64,000 nt of DNA from Cordylochernes scorpioides (Eukaryota; Arthropoda; Arachnida; Pseudoscorpiones; Chernetidae): NCBI GenBank assembly GCA_030710605.1, contig CP092872.1, positions 93,832,627 through 93,896,626 on the forward strand, read 5' to 3'. Shown here piece by piece: positions 32,830 through 43,219 of this stretch (positions are counted from its first letter, which is position 1; each line of letters begins with the position of its first letter). The position numbers were made by a program, and so were the translations under genes. The notes under the pieces were generated by a model. That model saw only the letters and a program-made list of their open reading frames with translations, did no database searches and had not been told where the DNA came from.

Positions 32830-33870
32830 TTTTTTTAACTTTTCACAGTAACCGGATTTGAAATATTTGAAAACAAAATATTTGTCTGAAATATTTGCAT
32901 TGGAATTCCTACTTTTACACCAGCTTCAAAAATAAGTTTCTAGAAGTTATTCTATGCAATAAGAAATAACGCTCGTAAATGTCCATAGAGAATAGAATAG
33001 CTAAGACATGTCGCCCTATGGCTTACCAAACATGATTCCTAAATTAAAAACTGCATCGTTTTTTAAATTCAGTTCCCGACCTTTCACTAGCTATCACAGC
33101 GAGTCACTGAAACCTCAAGAATTAAACAAATAATTAGTTAATGTAGCGATATATTTTCTAAGCAAACTTCCAAATAAAAAAGGATCTTCATAAAAACTCC
33201 ATAGATGTCCTGAAATGAGATTCATTTTCAATATAGAATATTCCAATATATAGAATGAATAAAGAAAGCTTTTTCTGTGTACTTAAGGATTCTAATTGGA
33301 ATGGAATCTATGGGTGGGACGATTTTTTTTAGAAGCCCTACCCTCGGTTAAAAAATAGGATGACCCAGATTCCTGGGGTGGGAGGGGTAACCGCCCCCAT
33401 CCTGACCTGTCAGGATTCTTTCCTCTAGGGGTAGCTCATCCTTGCGATGGAGAGAAATACTGTTCATATATATGTTACAAAATTATGTAAATCCTAGAAA
33501 TGATTTGTTAAAGTTGAAGGTGCAGTCGTCTTGAATTTAATTAAAAAAGAGAAAATCAGTCTCAAGAAGTTTATTGTTGAACTCTTTGAGCAAAAAGATT
33601 ATATTAATTTTAAGTAAATATAGAATTTTAACATTTAATTCTATATCACTATTTACATATTTATATAAAATAAAATCTAACTTACCTAACCTCTACTAAA
33701 AAAACAAAAACAATCTATTTATATTTAAGGTGGCGCCATCTAGTGGCCAAGAATAACAGAGTTATTTTAAACAGATTATTAAAATAAAATAATATTTACA
33801 TGCATTTATCTCTATTATATTTCTATTAATTATTTTTTAAAAATTATATAACATATATATATATATGTTC
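32830..33870. other. No gene recognised
   Basis: About 1 kb of AT-rich DNA. 33300-33450 is locally GC-rich (gggtgggaggggtaaccgcc can fold on itself) but codes for nothing I recognise. Confidence 0.45.
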
Positions 33871-33874
33871 TGAA

Positions 33875-34115
33875 AATAGAGCAATCCATACTTAAATTTT
33901 CAGATAATAAAAAGGCATATATTGGATTGAATAAAATATTTATTTGCCAATATTTCAGGTGACTGAATGCTAACCTTTATCAAGGTATTACATTTTTGTT
34001 TACAAGTGTATACAAAAATGTAATGCCTTGATAAAGGTTAGCGTTCAGCCAACCGAAATATTAACAAATAAATCTTTTATTCAATCCAATATATGCTTTT
34101 TACTATCTAATATGT
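33875..34115. mobile_element. Palindromic PLE-like foldback element
   Basis: Same family as 2449-2690: gaaaatagagcaatccat at one end, two arms with TTGATAAAGG and CTGAAAT-like ends around a central 20 bp. Confidence 0.7.
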
Positions 34116-34298
34116 ATATATGTGTGCCGAAAAAGGCACCTCTCCCTTTAATTGGCATCAAAACAAAGCACTATGCATCACCCTAGTAAAAAAAAAAAGT
34201 ACTAGTAATTTTTAATACTTATTTTTGGAAATGTATTTATTTGCACATATCAAATATTATCTCTACAGACCTTACTTCAATGATACAAGTTATTGAAT

Positions 34299-34364
34299 GA
34301 GAGGGCTTGGCTCATCAGTAGTGAACCCTCTCAGAGGTTTCGCCAAATTAATCTCTAGACCGCT
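34299..34364 (-). ncRNA. Transposed-order hammerhead, copy E
   Basis: AGCGGU (34364-34359), C17, UAGAGAU, UUUGGC, GAA, ACCUCU (one mismatch in stem III), GAGAGGG, UUCACUA, CUGAUGA, GCCAA, CCCUCUC. Stem II and capping stem perfect; stem I second pair is A-U instead of G-C. Confidence 0.62.
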
Positions 34365-34370
34365 CTACTA

Positions 34371-34755
34371 TTGTATTGGATTCGGTTCCAAAATAACTTT
34401 ACTAGGTACCACTCAACAAGAGCAACCCAGCTTATGATATTTACAACAATGAATAATATATGTGAAGGTTATTTACATATTAAAACAAAGTGTCAAATTC
34501 GGGATTCAATCCTGGTTCATGACTGTCGGATTTTAACCTCTCGTCCACCGACTTGTTTATGTTTTGGATTCGATTCGGTTCAAAATCACATTATTAGGTA
34601 CCGCTCAGCAAGAGCAACCTAGTTCATGATAATTGAAACAGTGAATAATATGTGATGGTTATTCACATATTAAACAAAATGTTAACACGGGATTCAATCC
34701 CGGTTCATGACTGTCGGGAATCGAGGGTGTTACCCACTCGTCCACCGACTTTTTT
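34371..34755 (-). mobile_element. Two tandem SINE-B copies
   Basis: Each has a body (aaaataactttactaggtac to gttatttacatatt) and a tRNA-like head on the minus strand with A-box gtggacgag and B-box GGGATTGAATCCC. They end at about 34560 and 34755. Confidence 0.7.
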
Positions 34756-34924
34756 TTTTTTTTTAGATTGGTTTTTCTTATATACCCTGTATTTACTATG
34801 GAAGGCAGTTTAGGGGTGTTTAGGGAACCTATGGATATAAGCTTATAGGTCTGTAGAGAAAGGTACAACATACATATAATTACAAGAATTTACATCGAGC
34901 AATGCTCTTCCGCGAAAATGGTTT

Positions 34925-35050
34925 CTTATCAAAGGTATTATTAGCTATTAATAAAAGACAATTCGCTGAGGGAAAAGTTTATTTTATTAGAAGAAACTAT
35001 TAAAAGAAACTTTTCCCTCAGCGAGAATTGTCTTTTATTAATAATTATAC
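34925..35050. mobile_element. Small palindrome, PLE-like
   Basis: aagacaattcgctgagggaa is inverted at 35013-35035 around a 40-bp centre. Confidence 0.5.
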
Positions 35051-35134
35051 CGAAGGGATTATATTAACAACATATTATTAGCTAATTACATTTTATAAAT
35101 TCAAAAGTCATTTATCGTTAAAATTTGCAATTTT

Positions 35135-35450
35135 TTTTTTACTTATCCCTAATACACACGTGGTACAGGCCATGATAATCATGGTGGGTAGAAGTAGGCG
35201 ACTGCTTTTACTGTAAGTACACCACATGTCTACACGTGTGAAAATGCAGTTCGACTTTGCACTTACAAATGTGCCAGAGCCCCGTTTGTTTGCTTGCACT
35301 CGCTGGTGGGGTTGGACTTTTGCAAGAATCGGGGGCCATTAGAGCATTTTTTTAAATCAGAAAAAGTGCCCAATGCGGGATTAGATCCTGGGTCTTAGTG
35401 GTCGAAAACCAGCGGTTTAGACCATCCTTCCACCGACCCCTAGAAAAATT
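35135..35450 (-). mobile_element. SINE-A, full copy
   Basis: tRNA-like head on the minus strand (ggtggaaggatggtctaaac; B box ggatctaatcccgc), then the body and the tail ccatgataatcatgg. Confidence 0.7.
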
Positions 35451-35459
35451 TGCAATATA

Positions 35460-35655
35460 TATTTTTGTCAAAAATTATTTCATAAAAATTGAGTATGAGG
35501 ATTCGAGATAAAACCCGGCCCCTAGGATATCCATCAAAGTTGCGTTGGTACCGCTTGGATTGAAGTGTCCTTCACGGGGTCATGTTTCGCTACCGACTCG
35601 CCAATTTCTCGTGGCGAAATCTTCACCGCAGTGAGACGGTATAAACGAAAGAAAA
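35460..35655. other. GC-richer block, unidentified
   Basis: Repeated gcgaaat/ggcga words and a possible B-box-like gattcgagataaaac. Perhaps another tRNA-derived element; not assigned. Confidence 0.3.
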
Positions 35656-35659
35656 CTTA

Positions 35660-35990
35660 CCGGAATTCAACAAAATTTATGTAGGAGAAACCGGCCGAAA
35701 TTTAGAGAACAGAATTAAGGAACACCAACAGGTTTTATTGGGGAATGGGTGTTAATCAAAATTGGGGAACATGCATTATATACGGGAAATATAGGTCAGA
35801 TTGGAATTATATTGAGATATTTCATAGGAATATAAAATTTAGAAAGGAAAGATTATTTTTAGAGGGATGGTTATCATGAGAAAAGGGGACAAGAACTATA
35901 AATATATTTGAAGATATTCATTTCAGAAATATTATATGAAAGTTTTTATTGTTGATATGGTGGAATTATTCAATACTAATTCTTTTTATC
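35660..35990 (+). pseudogene. Penelope-like GIY-YIG relic
   Basis: KIYVGETGRNLENRIKEHQQ is read from about 35668, the core of the PLE endonuclease, followed by frameshifts and stops. A PLE-like terminus (CTTCAACGGGC and gcTTTCAAG) follows inverted at 36096-36170. Confidence 0.7.
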
Positions 35991-36487
35991 ATTATTATTA
36001 TCTCACTTGTATCATTACACAATGTCATGGAGACACATGTATCTTTTAAAATTACAAATATTTTCTCACAATGAGTTTCTTTTTATTAAAAAACGCTAGC
36101 TTTCAAGTGATAATCGCTCTTCAACGGGCTTAATAAAATATCGATCTTCAACGGGCTTAATAAAATATCGATTGTGAGAAAATATTTGTAATTTTAAAAC
36201 TTTTTTCTCAATTTTTATCATGAATAAACATGTATCTTGTTTAGGATTAGTTGTGGTACAAATTGTGCTTGGTGACTCCCATGTATGAGAATAGGTGGTC
36301 TGGGATTGTCTTCTCCTTTTTACAGATGGTGTATGTTGGGAAGATCTCAACTCTGCCTTCAATTCTATTGAATCCTAGATAGAGAATTTATAAAATTAGT
36401 AGACTGAAGGATTGAAAAAGAATTGGGAAGGCTTGAGTTTCTTTCCGGGCTAATTGGCCATTTCAGGCATGGTCTTCTAGCCCGATT

Positions 36488-36554
36488 GGGAAGACTTGGT
36501 TCATGATTAGTAAACCTTTCCAGCGATTTCGCTAATTTAATCCATCAGACCGCT
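36488..36554 (-). ncRNA. Transposed-order hammerhead, diverged copy L
   Basis: Same layout, but CUGAUGA has become AUCAUGA and stem I is broken. Stem III survives with one G-U. Probably inactive. Confidence 0.45.
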
Positions 36555-36579
36555 ACAACTATTGTACAAGAGTTTATGC

Positions 36580-36900
36580 AAAACGACACTTGAAGTTACA
36601 CCGCATGAGTTTCTTTTCAATGAAAAATCAAAATTTTATTTCAAGGTGAAATATTGACTATTTCTAACCTTTTTGGATGAGGTATGAAAGAGTGAATTAT
36701 GAAGAGTAATGATGAACGGAAAAATAAAAGTGTCCGTTCATTTTTCCGTTCATCATTACTCTTCATAATTCACCCTTTCATACCTCATCCAAAAAGGTTA
36801 GAAATAGTCGATATTTCACCTTGAAATAAAATTTTGATTTTTCGTTGAAAAGAAACTCATGCGGTGTAACTTCAAGTGTCGTTTTACAATCACAGGCCGC
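36580..36900. mobile_element. Foldback FB1, complete palindrome
   Basis: Two arms of about 140 bp (cgacacttgaagttacaccg to gatgaacggaaaaat) around gtgtccgttc. Other copies keep one arm (20881, 22785, 31590) or a shorter palindrome (42005). In two of those a tRNA-like sequence sits at the centre. Confidence 0.8.
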
Positions 36901-37199
36901 AGTGTATTATATTGTATTACAAGAGTTTATATCCATAATTTTCCAGAATAACATGACTAAGATTCCACCCTTCAGTGTCGAATACTAAAGCGAAACCTTT
37001 AGTTGCATAACCAGGAAATGTATTTTTTCCCTAATGCTTTATTTATTGCTATATTAAATTTATAAATTCACAATTGCCATCTCTATTGATAAAATCTGTA
37101 ACAAATAAATTCACTGTCAATGTGTTTCTTTTCAATAATATAAGCAAATATTATCTCTATAGACCTTACTGCAATGATATAAGTTATTGAGTGAAAGGA

Positions 37200-37441
37200 A
37201 TACCTGTTTTCTTTCCTCTTTTCGCTCTCCACTTCTCCCATTCATGTTTCCAATTTTTTTTTTCTTATTTTGCATAGGATCATTCAAATAACAATCTGTA
37301 TATATTTATCATGTGTATATAATCTTTCTCCATTTTTACCCCTTTGTATATTTCCCACTTTCATAGGTTTCTCAGTCTTGTAACCCCAAGGAGAATCCTC
37401 TTTAAGACCTGTGTGTCTTAATAAAGGCTTTTGTGTGTGTG
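37200..37441 (+). mobile_element. LINE 3' UTR, GT-tailed
   Basis: Same end as 11217 and 15130; inserted inside the segment preceding hammerhead copy F, with gttattgagtga repeated on both sides (37176 and 37441). Confidence 0.75.
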
Positions 37442-37449
37442 TTATTGAG

Positions 37450-37515
37450 TGAGAGGCTTGGCTCATCAGTAGTGAACCCTCTCAGCGGTTTCGCCAAATT
37501 AATCTCTAGACCGCT
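37450..37515 (-). ncRNA. Transposed-order hammerhead, copy F
   Basis: AGCGGU (37515-37510), C17 37509, UAGAGAU (37508-37502), UUGGC (37497-37493), GAA (37492-37490), ACCGCU (37489-37484), GAGAGGG (37483-37477), UUCACUA (37476-37470), CUGAUGA (37469-37463), GCCAA (37462-37458), CCUCUC. Core bases match the hammerhead consensus, including G10.1-C11.1 and A15.1-U16.1. The cleanest core in the family. Confidence 0.68.
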
Positions 37516-37617
37516 CTACTATTGTATTGGATTGGTTTGAGATATACCCTACATTTTCTATGGAAGGCAGCTTAGGGGTGTTTAGTGAACCTATGGACAT
37601 ACGCTTATAGGTCTGTC

Positions 37618-37995
37618 TTCTTCTTCTTCTTTCTTATCTCCACTCAATCATATTAGGGTATCAAGTTGTGACCCTTGATGGTGTCTGTTTGACAACCATC
37701 ATGACTGGGTGAAGTAGAATGTGTCTGCCTTTGTCATTAAGACTGGGAGCACTACTCAATGGCAGGCCGACTTAGCTCCAAAATAAATGGCCGCCTCTGA
37801 CATGAGAAACAGACGCCATGTGCAGCTGCTCCTAACATGGAGTACAAACGCTGCTCATCCTGTATCCCTGGATTAGGAGCCCTTACAGGGTACTATCAGC
37901 CGGGCCAGCTGAACCCAGGTTTTTTAGTGAGCTTGTTACTGCTCCCCCTCCTCCTTTTTCATCTGGGCTTGGGACCAGCAAAGGCGGAGTTTTAT
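37618..37995 (-). mobile_element. LINE 3' region (GAA-tailed)
   Basis: Complement of the 3' end seen at 2395-2800 and 3497-3797, with (GAA)n at its 3' end. Confidence 0.65.
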
Positions 37996-38019
37996 AGGTC
38001 TGTAGATGTAGCCACCTGA

Positions 38020-38062
38020 GAGGGTTCACCACTGATGAGCCAAGCTCTCTCATTCAATAACT
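38020..38062 (+). repeat. Isolated CUGAUGA hairpin
   Basis: GAGAGGG, TTCACCA, CTGATGA, GCCAA, CTCTCTC; stem intact with one G-U. Hairpin 1 absent. Confidence 0.55.
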
Positions 38063-38392
38063 TATATCATTGAAGTAAGGTCTGTAGAGATAAAATTTGA
38101 TACTATTATTGAAAAGAAACACATTGACAGTGAATTTATTTGTTACAAATTTTATTTATTGTGCCAAGATTACACTGGACGTCTAAGAAGAAGTCTGGGA
38201 TATTTAAAGTGAATATTTACAAGTTTCGTTCTCAATAGTTTCCTTGTTTCACTAATGGAGTCCAGAGATGAAATCATCTGAACGATGATGCCAACACAGA
38301 ATACATGAATACATTTTAAACCAGTCTTCCCTTTTTGTCATATCTTAATCATCGCAGTATAAGATATCTGTAGAAATAGTTTACAAATTATA

Positions 38393-38569
38393 TACAGTAG
38401 AATCTCCCTGTAAAGGACACCTAATTGCAGAGCCAGTGTCCTTTTGGGAGAGGTATCCTTTTACCGGAGAGTTGTTAAATAGTAAAAATGATAATTATGC
38501 AAATAAAACTGTCCTTTATAGAGAGGTGTTCTCTAACATGAGTGTCCTCTCGTGGAGGTTCTACTGTAT
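38393..38569. mobile_element. pogo-like MITE P2 copy
   Basis: tacagtagaatctccctgta and ggaggttctactgta ends. Confidence 0.75.
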
Positions 38570-38755
38570 ATACAAGACCATGTATCAAACTGTCTTAATT
38601 ATGTCATTATGTATAGACTATCTACCTTGTTATTAATAAATGTAAATAACCTTTACATTTTTAAAAAACTTTTTTTTCCTTTGTAGACTCAGTGGTGAGT
38701 CCATGTATGTGTCTTAAGGAAGGCTTTTTGAGAGCGTCATGTAAAAATGCACTCA

Positions 38756-39030
38756 ACAACAACAACAACAACAAAAAGCCTTTATTTAGAGTCACTGACC
38801 CTAAACAGGATTCACCAGAGGTATGCATAAGAACAAAGCAGTGAGACAAAGGAAACAACGATATAGACAGAAGAAAAAGAAAAAAAAACAAGAAAGAGAA
38901 AGAGGGAAGCAATAAAAACAACACAAAAAGAGTAGCAGTAAGAAAGTGAGGAGTGAGTGTCACTTGGACATTTCTGAGATATGGACTTGTGGAAACCATA
39001 AAACGCCGTAGCAATATACTTATTCTGGGT
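38756..39030 (-). mobile_element. LINE 3' fragment inserted in a MITE terminus
   Basis: Target gtaaaaatgcactca at 38741-38755 and 39031-39045. The target includes the cactca of the MITE M1 inverted repeat. Nearly identical to the copy at 20574-20880. Confidence 0.88.
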
Positions 39031-39037
39031 GTAAAAA

Positions 39038-39251
39038 TGCACTCATGGACAAACCCTAAGGAAGCTGTACCTTTCAGCATGTATATCGGGATTCAGTCAA
39101 TAACTCTGAAAGATATTTTATACACAGTGACCTTTATTGAAGACACACGAGATAACCAAGTATTTAAAAAATTGCCTCTGTCTTCTTCAAAAAATAGACG
39201 ACAGGCGACATTAAAGACTTTCCACTTCCATAATTTTTGTCCATGAGTGTA
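39038..39251 (+). mobile_element. MITE M1 copy, end displaced by LINE
   Basis: gcactcatggacaaaccct to catgagtgta, with an extra 6 bp near 39120. Confidence 0.75.
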
Positions 39252-39379
39252 TATTGGTGTTAGTACAATGTAGTATGAAGACGCGGTACTTATTGTAGTG
39301 AAAATTTGAAACTATTATGGACGCGTAAGATTCTTTTTTTGAAATTAAACAATTTACACTGCCCTTACTGCAATAGAAA

Positions 39380-39445
39380 AATTAATAGGAGGGCCTAGGT
39401 CATCAGTGGTGAACCCTCCCAACGGTTTCGCCAGTTTAATTGTAC
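39380..39445 (-). ncRNA. Transposed-order hammerhead, truncated copy D
   Basis: Keeps GCGAAACCG, GGGAGGG, UUCACCA and CUGAUGA. The cleavage-site strand is gone and the stem II strand after CUGAUGA is changed. Confidence 0.4.
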
Positions 39446-39490
39446 TTATTGTAGTGTTGTGTGTAGTCTGACATCACCTGGGTGTCGCAG

Positions 39491-39904
39491 GAATAGTTCG
39501 CCATTCCAAAGGTTTCGCCACCACCGTGTCCCTGCGTCTCATCGATGCCCATCAGCTCAGCCAGACCTTGCCAGCCTACAGGGACTCGGGTCAGTCCCCT
39601 GCCAACAACGAATGTTTCGTCAGGGGCGGTGATGGGAGGTTCTGGGATCGCAAACGTCTGCCCCGTTGGCTGGAGACCGCTTCCCTTCTCCGCAAGTCCC
39701 CTGCTCCCAGCGATTCTGTGGATAGCTCCGAGCCTGTGTCCAGCCGACGTCTCTTCAGCAAACACAGACAATCGACGGACAGAAGGAAGGACTCGAGTTC
39801 CACGGGATGGTCCTACAGGACCAAACACCGCGATGATGAGGATGATGATGATGAGACGATGTCTTCGTCCACGCTGGAAGACGAGAGCTCCAGTCGACAG
39901 TCAA
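39491..39904 (+). CDS. Internal coding exon of an unidentified host gene
   Basis: GC-rich open frame bounded by a cag acceptor at 39488-39490 (upstream in-frame stop at 39469) and a strong donor, gtaagt, at 39905. The exon starts with two bases completing a codon and ends with one base of the next. About 137 residues: a basic start (GIVRHSKGF), then serine-rich and highly charged sequence with SSTGWSYRTKHRDDEDDDDE and SSSTLEDESSS, probably disordered. No domain recognised. Minus-strand and alternative frames over the same DNA are longer in part but lack splice context. It probably joins the exon at 62448. The weak polypyrimidine tract makes the 5' boundary less certain than the donor. Confidence 0.6.
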
Positions 39905-40008
39905 GTAAGTTATCTACACACATAGCTCTTGGTGATTGAATGGTGTAGTTATACATGTAGACTACGTTGTTATATCTATACCATGCACAATACAATGTGA
40001 GATACAAA

Positions 40009-40282
40009 TACACCCATACCTCGCTTTGCGTCGGGGTTACGTTCCAAAAAAACACGACGCAAATTGAAACGACGCAAAGTGAAAATATGTGAAGGCGCAA
40101 TCAAAAACAAAGGTTTTGCCATATTTTAGGGGAAAAAAATGTTTAAATTAAAGACTCGAATCCAAAACAACGCAACTTCGAAAATCTAACGACGCACAGT
40201 GAAAATCAGTAAAAATTAAGCAGCGACGCAACTTAAAAAAAAAAACGCAAAACGAAACGACGCAAAGCGAGGTATTGGTGTA
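40009..40282. mobile_element. pogo-like MITE P1 copy
   Basis: tacacccatacctcgctttg and gcgaggtattggtgta ends; lies in the presumed intron just after the donor site. Confidence 0.75.
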
Positions 40283-40840
40283 ACAAAAGTTTAACTCTAG
40301 CCTACATAAATCATCAATTGTCACGATTATCTATTTTAGCTTGACCCATTGATTTTGACCATTTTTCACTTTGAGATTCTAAAAATACTTCTAAGAAGAA
40401 AGCCAGGAATGAAGTGAAACCCACATTGTCGTTTTACAAGAGAATGATTAAGTTGAGTGAAATATTTTTTAATTTTCATCGAGTTTCTAAATATATTTAA
40501 ATAAACACAACAAATACTTCAGATTGGAAGCTTGGAAGGGACGTGTGGAAGAGAATTTATTATTTAGGATTGTTGTTTGATTTATTTGCTGCGTTGAACA
40601 TCAATCTAGGATTAGTCAGTCCTTCAATGTTGGTGTGAAACACGGAATTCTAAGAAGGAATCCAGGAATGAATTGAGAACCACAATGTCATTTTACAAGT
40701 ATCTAATCAAGCTAAATGAAATAATTGTTAACAGCGTGGTTCCCTAAATATATTTAAATCTTCGAAACTATTATAGACGCGTATGATTCTTTTTTAAAAT
40801 AAACAATTTCTACTGTCCTTACTGCAATGGATAAATTAAA

Positions 40841-40907
40841 GGGAGGGCCTGGCTCATCAGTGGTGAACCCTCCCAGCGTTTTCGCCAGTTTAATCTACCA
40901 TACCGCT
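40841..40907 (-). ncRNA. Transposed-order hammerhead, copy C
   Basis: AGCGGU, A as cleavage base (GUA), UGGUAGA, CUGGC, GAA, AACGCU, GGGAGGG, UUCACCA, CUGAUGA, GCCAG, CCCUCCC. Stem II outer pair is C-G where other copies have U-A. Stem III and stem I each carry one mismatch. Confidence 0.58.
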
Positions 40908-41499
40908 GTTATATTGCATTTTTGGAACTTCCTTTTATAGTGATACTGATACTAGATTTTGGAATGGGTATTTTTAGATGAACTATGGACATATTCTTTG
41001 TGGACAGTAGAATTACATACAATTATAAATATATAATATTCTTTGAGCAATCGCTCTTCCGCAAACTTTAAATTGAGTCTTTTATTTGAACAATTATATG
41101 GCGCGCTATGCATCATAACATATTTAAATCTACACAACAAATACTTCAGAGCGGCTTGGAAGGGACGTGTGGAATTTCTTATTTACTCTTTAGGATTGTT
41201 GATTGAGTTATTTGCTGCTTTGAACATCAATCTAGGATTGGGCAATCCTTCAATGTTGGTGTGAAACACGGACCTAGAAGAAGGAATCCAGGAATGAACT
41301 GAGAACCACAATGTCGTTTAACAAGTGAGAGTTAAATGAAATAATTTTTAATAGCGAGAGAGAGGGACTAAATATATTCAACACAACAAATACTTCAGGG
41401 CAGCTTAAAGGGGACGTGTGGAAGAGAATTTCTTATTTACTATTTAAGATTGTTGTTTGAAATATTATCTATAATTGATCAGTCCTTCAATATGGGTGT

Positions 41500-41670
41500 T
41501 CCAAAATAAATTTATTAGATACCGCTCAAAAAGAACAACCTAGCTTATGTTATTTACATGATAAATATGAACAGGTTCTTTACAGAAAACAAAGTGTACA
41601 ATGCGGGATATTCGATCCCGGTCCATGGCTGTCGGGAATCGAGGGTTTCAGCCACTCGTCCATCGACTAT
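41500..41670 (-). mobile_element. SINE-B copy
   Basis: Body, then tRNA-like head on the minus strand (agtcgatggacgagtggc; B-box ggatcgaatatcccgc). Confidence 0.65.
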
Positions 41671-42004
41671 GCAATGTTGGTGTGAAACAGAGACTTATAA
41701 GAAGGAATCCAGGAATGAATTGAGAACCACAATGTCGTTTTACAAGTGAGAGTTAAATGAAATAATTGTTAACAGCGAGATCCTAAATATATTTGAATAA
41801 ACACAACAAAAACTTCAGATTGGAAGGGACGTGTGGAAGAGGACCGTCCAATATGGGTGTCTAGATGACAGTAAAGAATGTGCACATTGGACTTTACACA
41901 TACCTTTAAAGTACGTATCCCACACGTGTACAATTTCCCCGTCTCTTATTCCTTTCGTTTCCATGGGAAGTTCTTGCAGTTAAAACGTAATAAGATTTTT
42001 TGAG

Positions 42005-42240
42005 CATTAACATTCTTGTAGAACGGCATTTGAAAACTATCCCGCATGTGTTTCTTTTGAACGAAAAATCAGAATATATTTTAAGGAGAAATAACGATTA
42101 TTACTCCTCACAATTCATCCTTTCATACTTCATCCCTAAGGTTAGAAATAATCGTTATTTCTTCCCTAAAATAAATTTCGATTTTTCGTTCAAAAGAAAC
42201 ACATGCGGGATAATTTTCAAATGTCGTTCTACAATTATAA
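42005..42240. mobile_element. Foldback FB1, shortened palindrome
   Basis: gaacggcatttgaaaactat inverted against aattttcaaatgtcgttcta around an asymmetric centre. Confidence 0.7.
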
Positions 42241-42329
42241 GCCGCATTATATTGAAAAATATTAACATTCTTCATTTCAAAGGCTGTAGTGATTAATAAG
42301 TGTTAAATATATATTCAGACACACAAATT

Positions 42330-42500
42330 TATAAATGAGGGCCAAAAACCGAAACTATTATATATTGCCATTAAAATTAAAGATTTATACCGGTCGAAGT
42401 ATCCTTAATTTTAAGAACTACGAAGGCCGGCCAGGCAGCCTCTATCTTTAAGATATGATGGTATACAGGCTGGCTTTTTGTCTGAATTTTCCCAAACGGT
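42330..42500. mobile_element. Decayed PLE-type terminal repeat
   Basis: atgatggtatacaggctggc and ccaaacggtgttgtgg match flanks of the hammerhead at 44312; hammerhead core lost. Confidence 0.4.
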
Positions 42501-43110
42501 GTTGTGGTTCATTATTTATTATCGTTCTGGTGTACGATTAAATGGAGATTTAAAAAGTGAAAGTTGTATAAGCTTATGATTTTGCTTTGTTTTAAAAATG
42601 AATCGATGTTGGTTCCATATGCTTGAATTGAATATTACACTTCAGTTCTATATATTTTATTGCTTAAAAAAGAACACAACAAAAAAAAACTTCAATTACA
42701 AAATGATTTGATAACTAACTAAGAAAAAAAACAATAATAATAAAAAAAGATGATGATAAAAAAAATTGAATATGTCTGCCAGAAAATGCTTCTATGAATT
42801 AAATATATATATATATATAATAAGAATAATTACAAACTTAACATATAAACTTCAAACAGGAGAGGTGCCTATTTAGGTACATACTTATGAATTTATATAG
42901 AAAAATTTTATATAGAGTTTAAATTCTATTTATCGGAATGGGAGATAAACATTGGATCAACAAATGTACCTTACTCGCTGTTCTTTCTTTATAGGTACCA
43001 ATAAAATGATAATAGGGATTATGATATTAAAATTGGTTGATTTATGTATACTCTCCAGGGGCCTGGGTTACTTATATGTTACTTAAAGTGTTTGTGTGGA
43101 GTAAAATGAA
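42501..43110. other. AT-rich, no gene recognised
   Basis: No frame, RNA gene or shared repeat. Confidence 0.5.
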
Positions 43111-43122
43111 AAAAAAAAAAAA

Positions 43123-43195
43123 CGCCCAACGTGGGGCTCGAACCCACGACCCTGAGATTAAGAGTCTCATGCTCTACCGACTGAGCTAGCCGGGC
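43123..43195 (-). tRNA. tRNA-Lys(CTT)
   Basis: 73 nt, full cloverleaf: GCCCGGC acceptor pairing with GTTGGGC, A box TAGCTCAGTCGG, anticodon loop CTCTTAA with CTT, B box GGTTCGAGCCC. A 14-T terminator follows on the minus strand. Delivers lysine at AAG codons. Confidence 0.96.
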
Positions 43196-43219
43196 TTGTA
43201 TCTAATGATAAAATATATA

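Larger units (their letters stand above)
40375..41850. repeat. Imperfect tandem duplications of about 250 bp, interrupted
   Basis: Words gggacgtgtggaagagaatt, gaacatcaatctaggatt, ccttcaatgttggtgtgaaac and ggaatccaggaatgaa recur four or five times. Insertions (hammerhead copy C; SINE-B) break the array. Confidence 0.75.

Noticed and set aside
39436-39828. Minus-strand 130-codon frame over the 39491 exon
   Set aside because: No splice sites fit, and the plus-strand frame has a strong donor and phase agreement with the 62448 exon.
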